DNA from: an uncultured Prevotellaceae bacterium
GTDB taxonomy: Bacteria > Bacteroidota > Bacteroidia > Bacteroidales > Bacteroidaceae
Assembly: GCA_902769705.1 (NCBI GenBank)
Contig: CACXPX010000006.1
Span: 1-64,000, forward strand
DNA length: 64,000 bases
Direction: 5' to 3'
The stretch's first letter is position 1; each line of letters opens with the position of its first letter. Shown here piece after piece: positions 57,427 to 64,000 of this stretch. Below the pieces are notes generated by a model, which worked only from the letters and a program-made list of their open reading frames with translations, was not told the origin of the DNA and ran no database searches. Both the position numbers and the translations under genes were made by a program.

Positions 57427-58488
57427 TCACTCGTAGTGCCTCACTCTCACTTCGATGTTGTCAGCCTTCAACAGTTCGGGCGTCTTGCTTACATCGGTCT
57501 GCCCGTAATGATAGGGGAACATCACGCGAGGCTTGATGGTGCGTGCGGCACGAAGAAGTTGGTCGACCGTCATCGTGTAGGGTTGGTTGCATGGAAGGAA
57601 AGCGATGTCAATGTCCTTGATGTCGGCCATTTCGGGGATGTCCTCGGTGTCTCCGGCAATGTAGATGCGAAGCCCGTCGATGGTGAGAATATATCCGTTG
57701 TCACGACCTTTGGGGTGGAATTGGGTGCGCCCTTCAGAGATGTTATAGGCAGGAACGGCTTGAATAGAGATGTCTTCGGCCAATTGTCGTTGGTCTCCAT
57801 TCACCATTGTTTCGCCTTGCCCCAACATGTCTGCGCAACGTTTGTTCATGATGATGTGGGTGTCGTTGTTGGAGAGTTGGGCGATAGCGGCTTTGTCAAA
57901 ATGGTCTCCGTGTTCGTGAGTGACCAGCAGATAGTCAGCCTTCGGTATCGATGTGTAGTCGATGGTGCGGTTGCCGAGTTTGCCTACTGGGTCGACCATG
58001 ATTTCCTTGCCGTCGTAATCTATGCGTATGCTGGCGTGAACAAGCGCATGAAACTTGACGGTTTTGCCACTTTTGGTCTTGAAGATGTCCACTTCGTAAG
58101 CATCGCTTGTGACGGGCATACCTGCTTCTTTCCAAGCCACAATGCCACCTTTAAGGTTCACGACGCTAAAGCCAGCCGAGGTGAGTTGGTTGGCTGCGTC
58201 TACCGAACGCCTTCCACTTCGGCAATAGACGGCAACACGCTTGCCAGCGTTAAGTTTTTCCTTTGCGGATTGGATGAAGGAACTCGATTTGACATCCATG
58301 TTCAGGGCGCCCTCGATGTGACCTTCGGCAAATTCTTCACTTGTTCGGACGTCCACGAGCTGGACATCGGGATTGTTGGCATACTCGGCAAACGCTTTCA
58401 CGTCGGCGTTCTCGAATGCTTGTTGGCCGCATGCAGAGGTGACGTTGATGCCAAGCATGGCCAATAGGAAAGCAATAGTCTTGTTCAT
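57427..58488 (-). CDS. Rhodanese-metallo-beta-lactamase fusion lipoprotein
   Basis: A 353-residue two-domain protein. A lipobox ends at Cys20 (VTSACG). The rhodanese domain (about 25-127) has VDVRTSEEFAEGHIEGA and the active-site Cys89 in VYCRSGRR. An MBL-fold domain of the UlaG/beta-lactamase-like type (about 133-350) has the metal ligands THEHGDHFD (190-198) and IAGDTEDIPEM. Fusions of these folds in persulfide metabolism usually have the MBL part first; here the order is reversed and the protein is lipidated, so it sits in the envelope. The substrate is unknown. Confidence 0.85.
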   Translation of the reverse strand: MNKTIAFLLAMLGINVTSACGQQAFENADVKAFAEYANNPDVQLVDVRTSEEFAEGHIEGALNMDVKSSSFIQSAKEKLNAGKRVAVYCRSGRRSVDAANQLTSAGFSVVNLKGGIVAWKEAGMPVTSDAYEVDIFKTKSGKTVKFHALVHASIRIDYDGKEIMVDPVGKLGNRTIDYTSIPKADYLLVTHEHGDHFDKAAIAQLSNNDTHIIMNKRCADMLGQGETMVNGDQRQLAEDISIQAVPAYNISEGRTQFHPKGRDNGYILTIDGLRIYIAGDTEDIPEMADIKDIDIAFLPCNQPYTMTVDQLLRAARTIKPRVMFPYHYGQTDVSKTPELLKADNIEVRVRHYE

Positions 58489-58537
58489 ATCTGTGTTTGA
58501 TTAAATGTTCAAAGCGTTAATAGTTGCGTATCGCCTA

Positions 58538-58568
58538 CAAATATACAACATTTCTTCGTGTCATGCAA
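58538..58568 (-). promoter_or_regulatory. Bacteroidetes-type promoter for the rhodanese-MBL gene
   Basis: On the minus strand, TTG (58566-58568), 20 bases, then TATATTTG (58538-58545); the start codon is at 58488. Confidence 0.65.
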
Positions 58569-58703
58569 TTTTCGAGATTGATTTCTTCTATTGCCGCCAA
58601 GAAATACTTTGGAATGGAAACGGGAGACGTGCAAAACTGGCGAATAACCTTTAATAATATATAATAATGAAATCGCACATGGGCGGGGAAACAATATTTT
58701 TAG

Positions 58704-58711
58704 TATATTTG
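58704..58711 (+). promoter_or_regulatory. -7 box for the alcohol dehydrogenase gene
   Basis: TATATTTG at 58704-58711, 45 bases before the ATG at 58757. No convincing -33 box is seen 19-21 bases upstream. Confidence 0.5.
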
Positions 58712-58756
58712 CAGAAATGTTTAAACACAAAACACAAACAACAACAACTATTTATT

Positions 58757-59938
58757 ATGAAAGACTTTGTTTATTATGCCCCAACGGAAGTGGTGTTTGG
58801 CAAGCACTCGGAAGAACAAGTGGCTGCGTTGGTAAAGAAGTATGGCGGAAGCCGTGTGTTGGTTCACTATGGCGGACAAAGCGCCAAGAAATCAGGCCTG
58901 CTCGACAAGATCATCGGATTGTTGGACGAGGGTGGAATCAGCTTCATCGAATTGGGAGGCGTTGTTCCCAATCCGCGTCTTTCGCTCGTGAAAAAAGGCA
59001 TCGAGCTTTGCCGTGAAAAAGGCATTGACTTCATCTTGGCCGTTGGTGGCGGAAGCGTGATTGACTCAGCCAAAGCCATTGCCTACGGCGTGAAATATGA
59101 CGGCGACGTGTGGGATTTCTATCTTGGAAAAGCCCAAGCCACCGATTGTCTGCCCGTTGCATCGGTGCTCACCATCCCGGCAGCTGGAAGCGAGATGAGC
59201 GAGTCGAGTGTCATCACCAACGAGGATGGCGGCGTGAAACTCGGCTATTCCAACAATATCAGCCGACCCAAGTTTGCCATCATGAACCCCGAACGCACCT
59301 ACACGCTTCCTCCATATCAGACGGCAGCTGGTGTGACTGATATCATGATGCATACGATGGAACGCTATTTCACACACGACGATGATATGACCGTTACGAC
59401 AGCTCTTGCCGAAGCTTTGCTTCGCACGATGAAAGACTCAGTGTTTGCCGTGCTGAAGAATCCTAACGACGAGCGCAACCGCACGCAAATCATGTGGGGT
59501 GGAAGCCTTGCCCACAACGGTTTGACGGGATGCGGAATGCAAGACGACTGGGCAACACACCAGTTGGAACACGAGCTGAGCGGTATGTTCGATGTCACTC
59601 ACGGAGCCGGTCTTGCCGCCATGTGGCCGAGTTGGGCACGCTATGTGTACAAGGAAAATGTGAGCAGATTCGTGCGCTTTGCCGTCAACGTGATGGGCGT
59701 AGAGAACGATTTCACCGCTCCCGAGGAGACCGCTCTGAAAGGCATCGAGGCGATGGAAACCTTCTATCACGCCATCGGAATGCCCATCAACATCCATGAA
59801 TTGATTGGCCGTGAAATCACGGACGAGGAAATCGCAGAGATGGTTCGCAAATGTAGTAGAAACCATACCATCACGACTGGCAGCTTCAAGGTGTTGTCGG
59901 CCGATGACATGATGGCAATTTACAAGATGGCAAAATGA
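58757..59938 (+). CDS. Iron-containing alcohol dehydrogenase
   Basis: A group III alcohol dehydrogenase of 393 residues, resembling NAD(P)H-dependent butanol dehydrogenases (YqhD/BdhA type). It starts FVYYAPTEVVFGKHSEEQV, has the nucleotide-binding LAVGGGSVIDSAKAIA (about 94-109), IPAAGSEMSESSVIT (about 142), and the iron ligands in GVTDIMMHTMERYF and THQLEHELSG. It reduces aldehydes to alcohols. A frame is open to 58667, but the ATG at 58757 matches the family start and the promoter position. Its stop overlaps the GH9 start by four bases. Confidence 0.9.
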   Translation: MKDFVYYAPTEVVFGKHSEEQVAALVKKYGGSRVLVHYGGQSAKKSGLLDKIIGLLDEGGISFIELGGVVPNPRLSLVKKGIELCREKGIDFILAVGGGSVIDSAKAIAYGVKYDGDVWDFYLGKAQATDCLPVASVLTIPAAGSEMSESSVITNEDGGVKLGYSNNISRPKFAIMNPERTYTLPPYQTAAGVTDIMMHTMERYFTHDDDMTVTTALAEALLRTMKDSVFAVLKNPNDERNRTQIMWGGSLAHNGLTGCGMQDDWATHQLEHELSGMFDVTHGAGLAAMWPSWARYVYKENVSRFVRFAVNVMGVENDFTAPEETALKGIEAMETFYHAIGMPINIHELIGREITDEEIAEMVRKCSRNHTITTGSFKVLSADDMMAIYKMAK

Positions 59939-61662
59939 AAGCAAGACTCTTTGGCGCAATAGCCCTGATGATGGCATCTCTCCAGGTCAATGGTGCCACA
60001 CCAGTGAAAATCTACTTGAATCAGGTGGGGTATTATCCTGACGAGGAAAAAGTTGTGGTGCTTGAAGGCATCGATGAGAAGGCAAAGCTGACCGTGAGCA
60101 ACTCGAAGGGAAAGGTGGTGCTGAAGCCGAATGTGGCAAGGAAAGCCGTTTCTCCCTGGTCGGAAAAGACACGCTTCATCGTAGACATCAGCAGCCTGAA
60201 GACGCCTGGCCGATACACGATTGCCTGCGAGGGTGAGAAGAGTGAATTCGTGATTGCCAAAAACGCCCTTCACGACCTCTCGGTGGCATCGCTGAAGCTG
60301 TTCTACCTGATGCGCACGGGCGTGCCAATCGAAGCTGCCTACGCGGGAAAATACGCCCGTGGAGTGGGGCATAGCGACATGCATGTGCTGATTCACCCAT
60401 CGGCAGCATCGCCTGGCAGGGAAGCCAACAGCGTGATTAGCTCGCCGCTGGGTTGGTATGATGCCGGCGACTACAACAAATATGTGGTCAACTCAGCTTT
60501 CTCCATCGGCATGATGCTGGCTTGCTACGAGCAGAACAAGGACTATTTCAAGAAGCTCTCTACGAACATTCCCGAAAGCCGCAATGCCACGCCCGACATT
60601 CTCGACGAGATGATGTTCAACTTGAAGTGGCTGCTCACGATGCAAGACCCTGAAGACGGCGGCGTGTATCACAAGCTGACCACTCCCAACTTCGAGGGTT
60701 TCGTGATGCCTTCCGAATGCAAGCAGCAACGCTATGTGGTGGCCAAGAGCGTCACGGCAGCGTTGGATTTTGCGGCTGTGATGGCTCAGAGTGCCCGACT
60801 CTTGAAAGGCAGCAGCGACTATGCTGGATTCGCCTCGCAAGCAGAGACGGCAGCCAAGCGAGCCTACGAGTGGGCGAAAGCCAATCCTAACGCGTTCTAT
60901 AACCAATTCAAGCTGAGCCAGGACTTCAAGCCTGCCGTCAACACCGGCACCTATGGCGACATGAACGCGCGCGACGAGCGTTTCTGGGCGGCTACCGAAC
61001 TCTATAAGCTGACCGCAGACGGCAGCTATCTGGAGGATGCAAAGGCCGTGAAGCCTGCACGTTTCAATGCTCCCACATGGGGCAACGTGGCCGGACTCGG
61101 TGCATGGGCGTGGATAGCACAGGAAGGTTCCGAGCTCCATTCGGAGATGCTTGCCCAGCTGAAGGATTATTGCGATGCTCTGGTGGCGAATGTAGACACT
61201 TCGTCGTTCCAAGCTCCCTTTGGCGACAAGAAGAGCGACTTCGGATGGGGTTGTCTGGCTGAGGGGGGCTGCGCCAATGGAGTGGCCCTGATGTTTGCCG
61301 ACCGTTATCTGGAGCGTGGCAAGTACATGCGCTATGCGTTGGAGAACATGGATTATATCCTTGGGCGCAATGCCACGGGCTATTGCTTTGTGACGGGCTT
61401 CGGCACGAAGAGCCCCATGCATCCCCATCATCGCCTCTCGTCGGCCGATGGTATTGATGAGCCGTTCCCGGGTATGCTGGTGGGTGGTCCCAATCCCGGT
61501 CAGCAGGACAAGCGTGACGGCAACTTGGTCTATCCTTCGAATCTGCCAGATGAGTCGTATATTGACGTGGAGGGGTCGTATGCGTCCAACGAGATTGCCA
61601 TCAACTGGAATGCCTCGCTCGTGGCGTTGGTCTGCTGGATTGACGCGCTCAAGGGAGCGTGA
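59935..61662 (+). CDS. GH9 cellulase/endoglucanase
   Basis: A secreted GH9 enzyme of 575 residues, hydrolysing beta-1,4-glucan or related chains such as xyloglucan. The signal peptide ends about residue 20 (NGA). A CelD_N-type Ig domain (about 23-110) precedes the (alpha/alpha)6 barrel with Asp176 and Asp179 in WYDAGDYNKYVV, the HPHHRLSS motif (about 489) and catalytic Glu553 in SNEIAINW. All catalytic elements are intact. It is coupled (ATGA) to the alcohol dehydrogenase gene, an odd pairing. It may work with the GH5-GH43, GH29 and GH2 enzymes on a fucosylated hemicellulose. Confidence 0.9.
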   Translation: MKARLFGAIALMMASLQVNGATPVKIYLNQVGYYPDEEKVVVLEGIDEKAKLTVSNSKGKVVLKPNVARKAVSPWSEKTRFIVDISSLKTPGRYTIACEGEKSEFVIAKNALHDLSVASLKLFYLMRTGVPIEAAYAGKYARGVGHSDMHVLIHPSAASPGREANSVISSPLGWYDAGDYNKYVVNSAFSIGMMLACYEQNKDYFKKLSTNIPESRNATPDILDEMMFNLKWLLTMQDPEDGGVYHKLTTPNFEGFVMPSECKQQRYVVAKSVTAALDFAAVMAQSARLLKGSSDYAGFASQAETAAKRAYEWAKANPNAFYNQFKLSQDFKPAVNTGTYGDMNARDERFWAATELYKLTADGSYLEDAKAVKPARFNAPTWGNVAGLGAWAWIAQEGSELHSEMLAQLKDYCDALVANVDTSSFQAPFGDKKSDFGWGCLAEGGCANGVALMFADRYLERGKYMRYALENMDYILGRNATGYCFVTGFGTKSPMHPHHRLSSADGIDEPFPGMLVGGPNPGQQDKRDGNLVYPSNLPDESYIDVEGSYASNEIAINWNASLVALVCWIDALKGA

Positions 61663-61800
61663 AGAGAGGAAAGATTCTTTTAGTCGGCTGTAGCCTTTGG
61701 ATTACTAGCTTGCCAGCCTGAGCACCTGCGGAGCGCAAGAAAAGCGTCCTTAGGCCGAGCGGAAGGGTTTAAAGGCTGAAAGATTTCAGCGCCCTTGCCC

Positions 61801-61866
61801 TTACATGTGGTCTTTAAGTTTGCTATATGAGGCTTTTAACCTCGCTATATGTGGCCTTTGACCTCG
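61801..61866 (-). repeat. 22-base tandem repeat, array E (variant stops)
   Basis: Three units with the 22-base period. Left triplets are TTA (61801), CTA (61823) and CTA (61845); right triplets 14 bases later are TAA (61815), TAA (61837) and TGA (61859). All six are stop codons on one strand or the other, although only one matches the TCA/TGA consensus. Read on the minus strand, the inner cores (AAGACCACATG, AAGGCCACATA) match arrays A, B and D. Confidence 0.8.
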
Positions 61867-62042
61867 CCATTTGGGCTCTTTGCTCACATTATTGGTGGCA
61901 TTAGGGGGGGGCACTTGTGTTTTTTGCGGTGCTGGAGATGTTTTTCTTCGCCCAGGAGATGGCGTAGGGGGGGGCATGCATTTCCCAATGCACATTAAAA
62001 GGTACAAATATTAATAAGGGTAAGGCCCCCTGGAGAAATGAA

Positions 62043-62251
62043 AGCTGACAGTTGACAGTTGACAGTTTTTTAAATGTCAAGTTTTTGGGGAAAAAGAGGG
62101 TATTGTTAGTAAGGGTTTAATAATAATAAATATAATATTATAATAATATATATAATATATGTTAATTATATATTACTTTATTCCTGTAGTTGGACAAGAA
62201 AAAGTGGGTTGTTATGGTAAAAAAGAAACTGTCAACTGTCAGCTGTCAGCT
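62043..62251. repeat. Inverted-repeat element with AT-rich core, copy 2
   Basis: Arms of 29 bases at 62043-62071 and 62223-62251 are inverted with two mismatches. Each is three tandem TGACAGT-type 7-mers behind AGC. They enclose 151 bases: a G-rich segment (62085-62110), then about 55 bases of nearly pure A/T (62120-62178). The layout is the same as the element at 229-449, but the arm unit is a 7-mer instead of an 8-mer. Confidence 0.6.
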
Positions 62252-62564
62252 CGAATTTTCTATATGATTGATAATCAACGTTTTACATTATATCATAATG
62301 ACAAATATGACAGTTTATATCATATAGAGGCTAAAAAATGGGGTGAAATAGTGGGCGCAAGTGGAGTTTGTGGGTACTTCAGCACTAAATCTTCATCATT
62401 TTCATGAGGTTAATGGTAACTTTGAGCAAAAGAAAGGGAGACGCAAGTCTCCCTTATTGTTAAAAGTTGTATATAGGTGAATTAACTTTCATTAATAGCC
62501 AAAATGCGCTGAATAGCATAGAAAACAACGTTTTCTCGATGTTTTTTCACTTTTTGTGCGTTTT

Positions 62565-63488
62565 TCACTTCACTTTGTCGTTCTTTTGGAGCGTCCAGTC
62601 GGGGCGTTGCAGGATGGCAGGCTTGTCGCCTACGAACATCTTCGAGGCTTCCTTGTCGCCCTTGAGCTGCCAGTCGAGCCATGCACGTGCCACAATGGCA
62701 AACTCGCCGCCATGAGGCTGGTTGTACGTGCCACCATGTCCCACCGGCAGGTTGACAGCGATGGCAGGCATATGGTCGATGCGTTTGAAGTCGTCCATGC
62801 CGTTGTTATAGGCAATGTCGGTTTCACCGCCGAGGATGTAGATGATGGGGCAGTGGATTTCCTTCAGTTTGGCCTTGGGAACGCTGGGCATTCCTGGCAT
62901 ACGCCGTGCACCAGTTCCACCGTCCTCGGGCTGTTCGAAGAGGCCGCTATTGCAGATCATGATGGATGTGACACGCTCGTCGAAGCAATTGAAGAGAGCT
63001 TGCAATCCGCCGCACGACATGCCTGAGATGCAGATGTTCTTCGTATCTATTTTCTGATAGAACGGGCTGTTCTTGTCGGCATTTTGTGCAAAAGCGAAGT
63101 CCATCGACTCCACCTGCTGCTCAGAGCGCGACTGATTGCCTCTGCCCATGCCAGGGCCTCTTGGAGCATCTTCCTTGGGCATGATGCCTGTGGCGAGCAC
63201 GATGTAGCCGTAGGAGGCAATCTCGTTGAGGAACTTCTCGTGGCCGCGTGGCGAGTTGGCGCATCCTCCGTTGCCCCATACCAGCACGGGCAGCGGTTTC
63301 TTGGCGTTGAAAGCAGAGAGGTCTTTGGGAGCGAAAATGGTGTGCTCGGCAAAGCCTTCCACTTCGTACATCACAGCCTTGTAGGGGCCAGTGCCTCCGT
63401 CTTCGAGCACGGTTGTGGCGGGTTGTGCAAACGTGCTTGCACTCATGGCGAAGGCAAGCGATAGGGTAATGAACAGTTTCTTTTTCAT
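62565..63488 (-). CDS. Secreted alpha/beta hydrolase
   Basis: A 307-residue secreted hydrolase with a signal peptide ending ASTFAQ. The alpha/beta-hydrolase core shows LPVLVWGNGGCANSP (oxyanion side), the nucleophile Ser158 in SGMSCGG, a likely Asp in GGETDIAYNNG and His in VGHGGTY, a complete triad. It resembles dienelactone-hydrolase/PET-hydrolase-like esterases; the natural substrate could be an ester on plant polysaccharide, given the hydrolase genes nearby, but this is not shown. The -7 box TAAATTTG (minus strand, 63565-63572) lies upstream. Confidence 0.8.
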   Translation of the reverse strand: MKKKLFITLSLAFAMSASTFAQPATTVLEDGGTGPYKAVMYEVEGFAEHTIFAPKDLSAFNAKKPLPVLVWGNGGCANSPRGHEKFLNEIASYGYIVLATGIMPKEDAPRGPGMGRGNQSRSEQQVESMDFAFAQNADKNSPFYQKIDTKNICISGMSCGGLQALFNCFDERVTSIMICNSGLFEQPEDGGTGARRMPGMPSVPKAKLKEIHCPIIYILGGETDIAYNNGMDDFKRIDHMPAIAVNLPVGHGGTYNQPHGGEFAIVARAWLDWQLKGDKEASKMFVGDKPAILQRPDWTLQKNDKVK

Positions 63489-63564
63489 AAAGGTAAATGG
63501 TTTTTAGTGTTGTATGAATAGATAAGTTGTTTAGATTTCGAGCTTCATCTTGCTTCTTTGCCTG

Positions 63565-63572
63565 CAAATTTA
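63565..63572 (-). promoter_or_regulatory. -7 box for the alpha/beta hydrolase gene
   Basis: TAAATTTG on the minus strand, 76 bases before the start codon. A TTG lies 22 bases further upstream, slightly beyond the usual spacing. Confidence 0.45.
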
Positions 63573-63637
63573 CTAATTATTTCCGATATCGGTGCAAAAA
63601 GGCTGTCGTTTTTTGCTTGCATTTAATCCCACTTTTG

Positions 63638-63725
63638 TCACAAGATACATTTATGTGCGTCAGATGTGGCATATGAGGGGCTCAGATGTGGCATATGAGG
63701 AGCTCAGATGTGGCATATGAGCCAG
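63638..63725 (+). repeat. 22-base TCA/TGA tandem repeat, array F
   Basis: Three complete units: TCA at 63660, 63682 and 63704 with TGA at 63674, 63696 and 63718. They are nearly identical to each other (core GATGTGGCATA), so this array expanded recently. A degenerate leading unit has TCA at 63638 without its TGA. It lies between two minus-strand genes, just beyond the stop codon of the right-hand one. Confidence 0.88.
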
Positions 63726-63733
63726 TCGGGATT

Positions 63734-64000
63734 TCACTTTTTGTAGAACGTGATCCAATTTGTGCGGAAAGGGAAACTGAAGGATGACTTGCTCTCCGGG
63801 AAGCGCTCTTTTACTCGCCCTGAGTCGTCGCGATACCAAGCGTAGTTCCATCCGCTACCCATATCGAGATAGAGGGCGTGTGTGACCTTGTAGCCCGTAA
63901 GACAGCGCACGAACGACTCGTAGGTCAATACACGCTTGGTTTCGATGATGCACAGTCGTCCGTTCTTCTCGCAGAGGGCGCGGAAGATGTTTCGACGCGA
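63734..64000 (-). CDS. Partial gene, possible phosphodiester glycosidase-like C-terminus
   Basis: The last 88 or so codons of a minus-strand gene whose start is beyond the right edge. The visible protein includes NIFRALCEKNGRLCIIETKR, YESFVRCLTG, then THALYLDMGSGWNYAWYRDD. The LDMGSGW stretch and the preceding pattern recall the C-terminus of NAGPA-type phosphodiester glycosidase domains (LDGGGS-like), but the match is too short to be sure. It stops with TGA at 63734-63736, eight bases from repeat array F. Confidence 0.45.
   Translation of the reverse strand, partial: SRRNIFRALCEKNGRLCIIETKRVLTYESFVRCLTGYKVTHALYLDMGSGWNYAWYRDDSGRVKERFPESKSSFSFPFRTNWITFYKK

Larger units (their letters stand above)
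61663..62564. other. Gene-free repeat-rich interval after GH9
   Basis: 902 bases between convergent genes hold no convincing gene. They contain the 22-base repeat array E (61801-61866), two G-tracts in a shared TAG(n)CA context (61902-61913 and 61966-61976), the second inverted-repeat element (62043-62251) and AT-rich DNA with another TGACA pair (about 62298-62311). An 82-codon frame at 62159-62407 starts within the AT-rich core of the element and was not called. Confidence 0.65.

Noticed and set aside
59110-59799. Additional plus-strand frames inside the alcohol dehydrogenase gene
   Set aside because: They are shadows in other frames of a gene with intact cofactor and metal motifs.
62159-62407. 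82-codon open frame after GH9
   Set aside because: It begins in the AT-rich core of the inverted-repeat element, crosses its right arm, and shows no recognisable domain or upstream signal.

Overview
The window looks like a Prevotella/Segatella-type member of the Bacteroidales. The supporting evidence is promoters of the Bacteroidetes form (a TTTG-like -33 box, 19-21 bases, then TAnnTTTG), a short RpoD of 287 residues, a DPP-IV peptidase, large secreted glycoside hydrolases, and a long modular capsule locus. No rRNA, tRNA, CRISPR array, integrase or complete insertion sequence was recognised. The last gene is cut by the right edge.

Layout. 1-839 holds no gene but much repeated DNA: REP-like palindromes, a 221-base inverted-repeat element and a tandem 22-base repeat. 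840-9953 is housekeeping and catabolism: a radical SAM protein, DPP-IV, a DUF4861 protein, indolepyruvate oxidoreductase IorAB, a lipoprotein and an aminotransferase. 10158-13241 (minus) carries the primary sigma factor followed by a secreted Lys-rich protein, an HPr-kinase-like ATPase, a SipW-like peptidase and a PqqD-like protein. 13453-17655 has an HtrA/Deg protease and a malic enzyme-phosphotransacetylase fusion. 18329-26955 is a carbohydrate block: GH29 fucosidase, a GH5-GH43 fusion and a GH2 beta-galactosidase.

27901-51261 is one long plus-strand capsular or exopolysaccharide locus. It starts with UDP-glucose dehydrogenase and ends with a GHMP sugar kinase, a sugar nucleotidyltransferase, a UDP-glucuronate 4-epimerase and an NTP_transf_5 protein. 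In between are a flippase, a polymerase, glycosyltransferases, three acyltransferases, a hexapeptide acetyltransferase and a teichoic-acid-like set: a fused TagD-type cytidylyltransferase/oxidoreductase, an SDR, a GDPD lipoprotein and two CDP-glycerol glycerophosphotransferase homologues. The predicted product is a uronic-acid-containing polymer carrying polyol-phosphate and acyl groups. The locus is a recombination mosaic. It holds gene remnants (TagD start, polymerase start, GT11 start, acetyltransferase tail), an acyltransferase broken at a G9 tract, and a DUF559 endonuclease cassette bounded by inverted hairpins.

51439-63488 holds NudC with a 5'-nucleotidase, a CbpA/DnaJ protein with a patatin, tagaturonate reductase, a rhodanese-metallo-beta-lactamase lipoprotein, an iron alcohol dehydrogenase with a GH9 cellulase, and a secreted alpha/beta hydrolase.

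The most unusual signal is a family of dispersed 22-base tandem repeats at six intergenic sites (10056, 18020, 27137, 51341, 61801, 63638). Each complete unit reads TCA-N11-TGA-N5, so it has a stop codon on each strand. Because 22 is not a multiple of three, three consecutive units close all six reading frames. Where the end triplets of complete units vary, they become TTA, CTA or TAA, which are still stops. A second family is a pair of about 210-220 base inverted-repeat elements near the two ends of the window (229-449 and 62043-62251), with arms built of tandem TGACA-type 7- or 8-mers around an AT-rich core.
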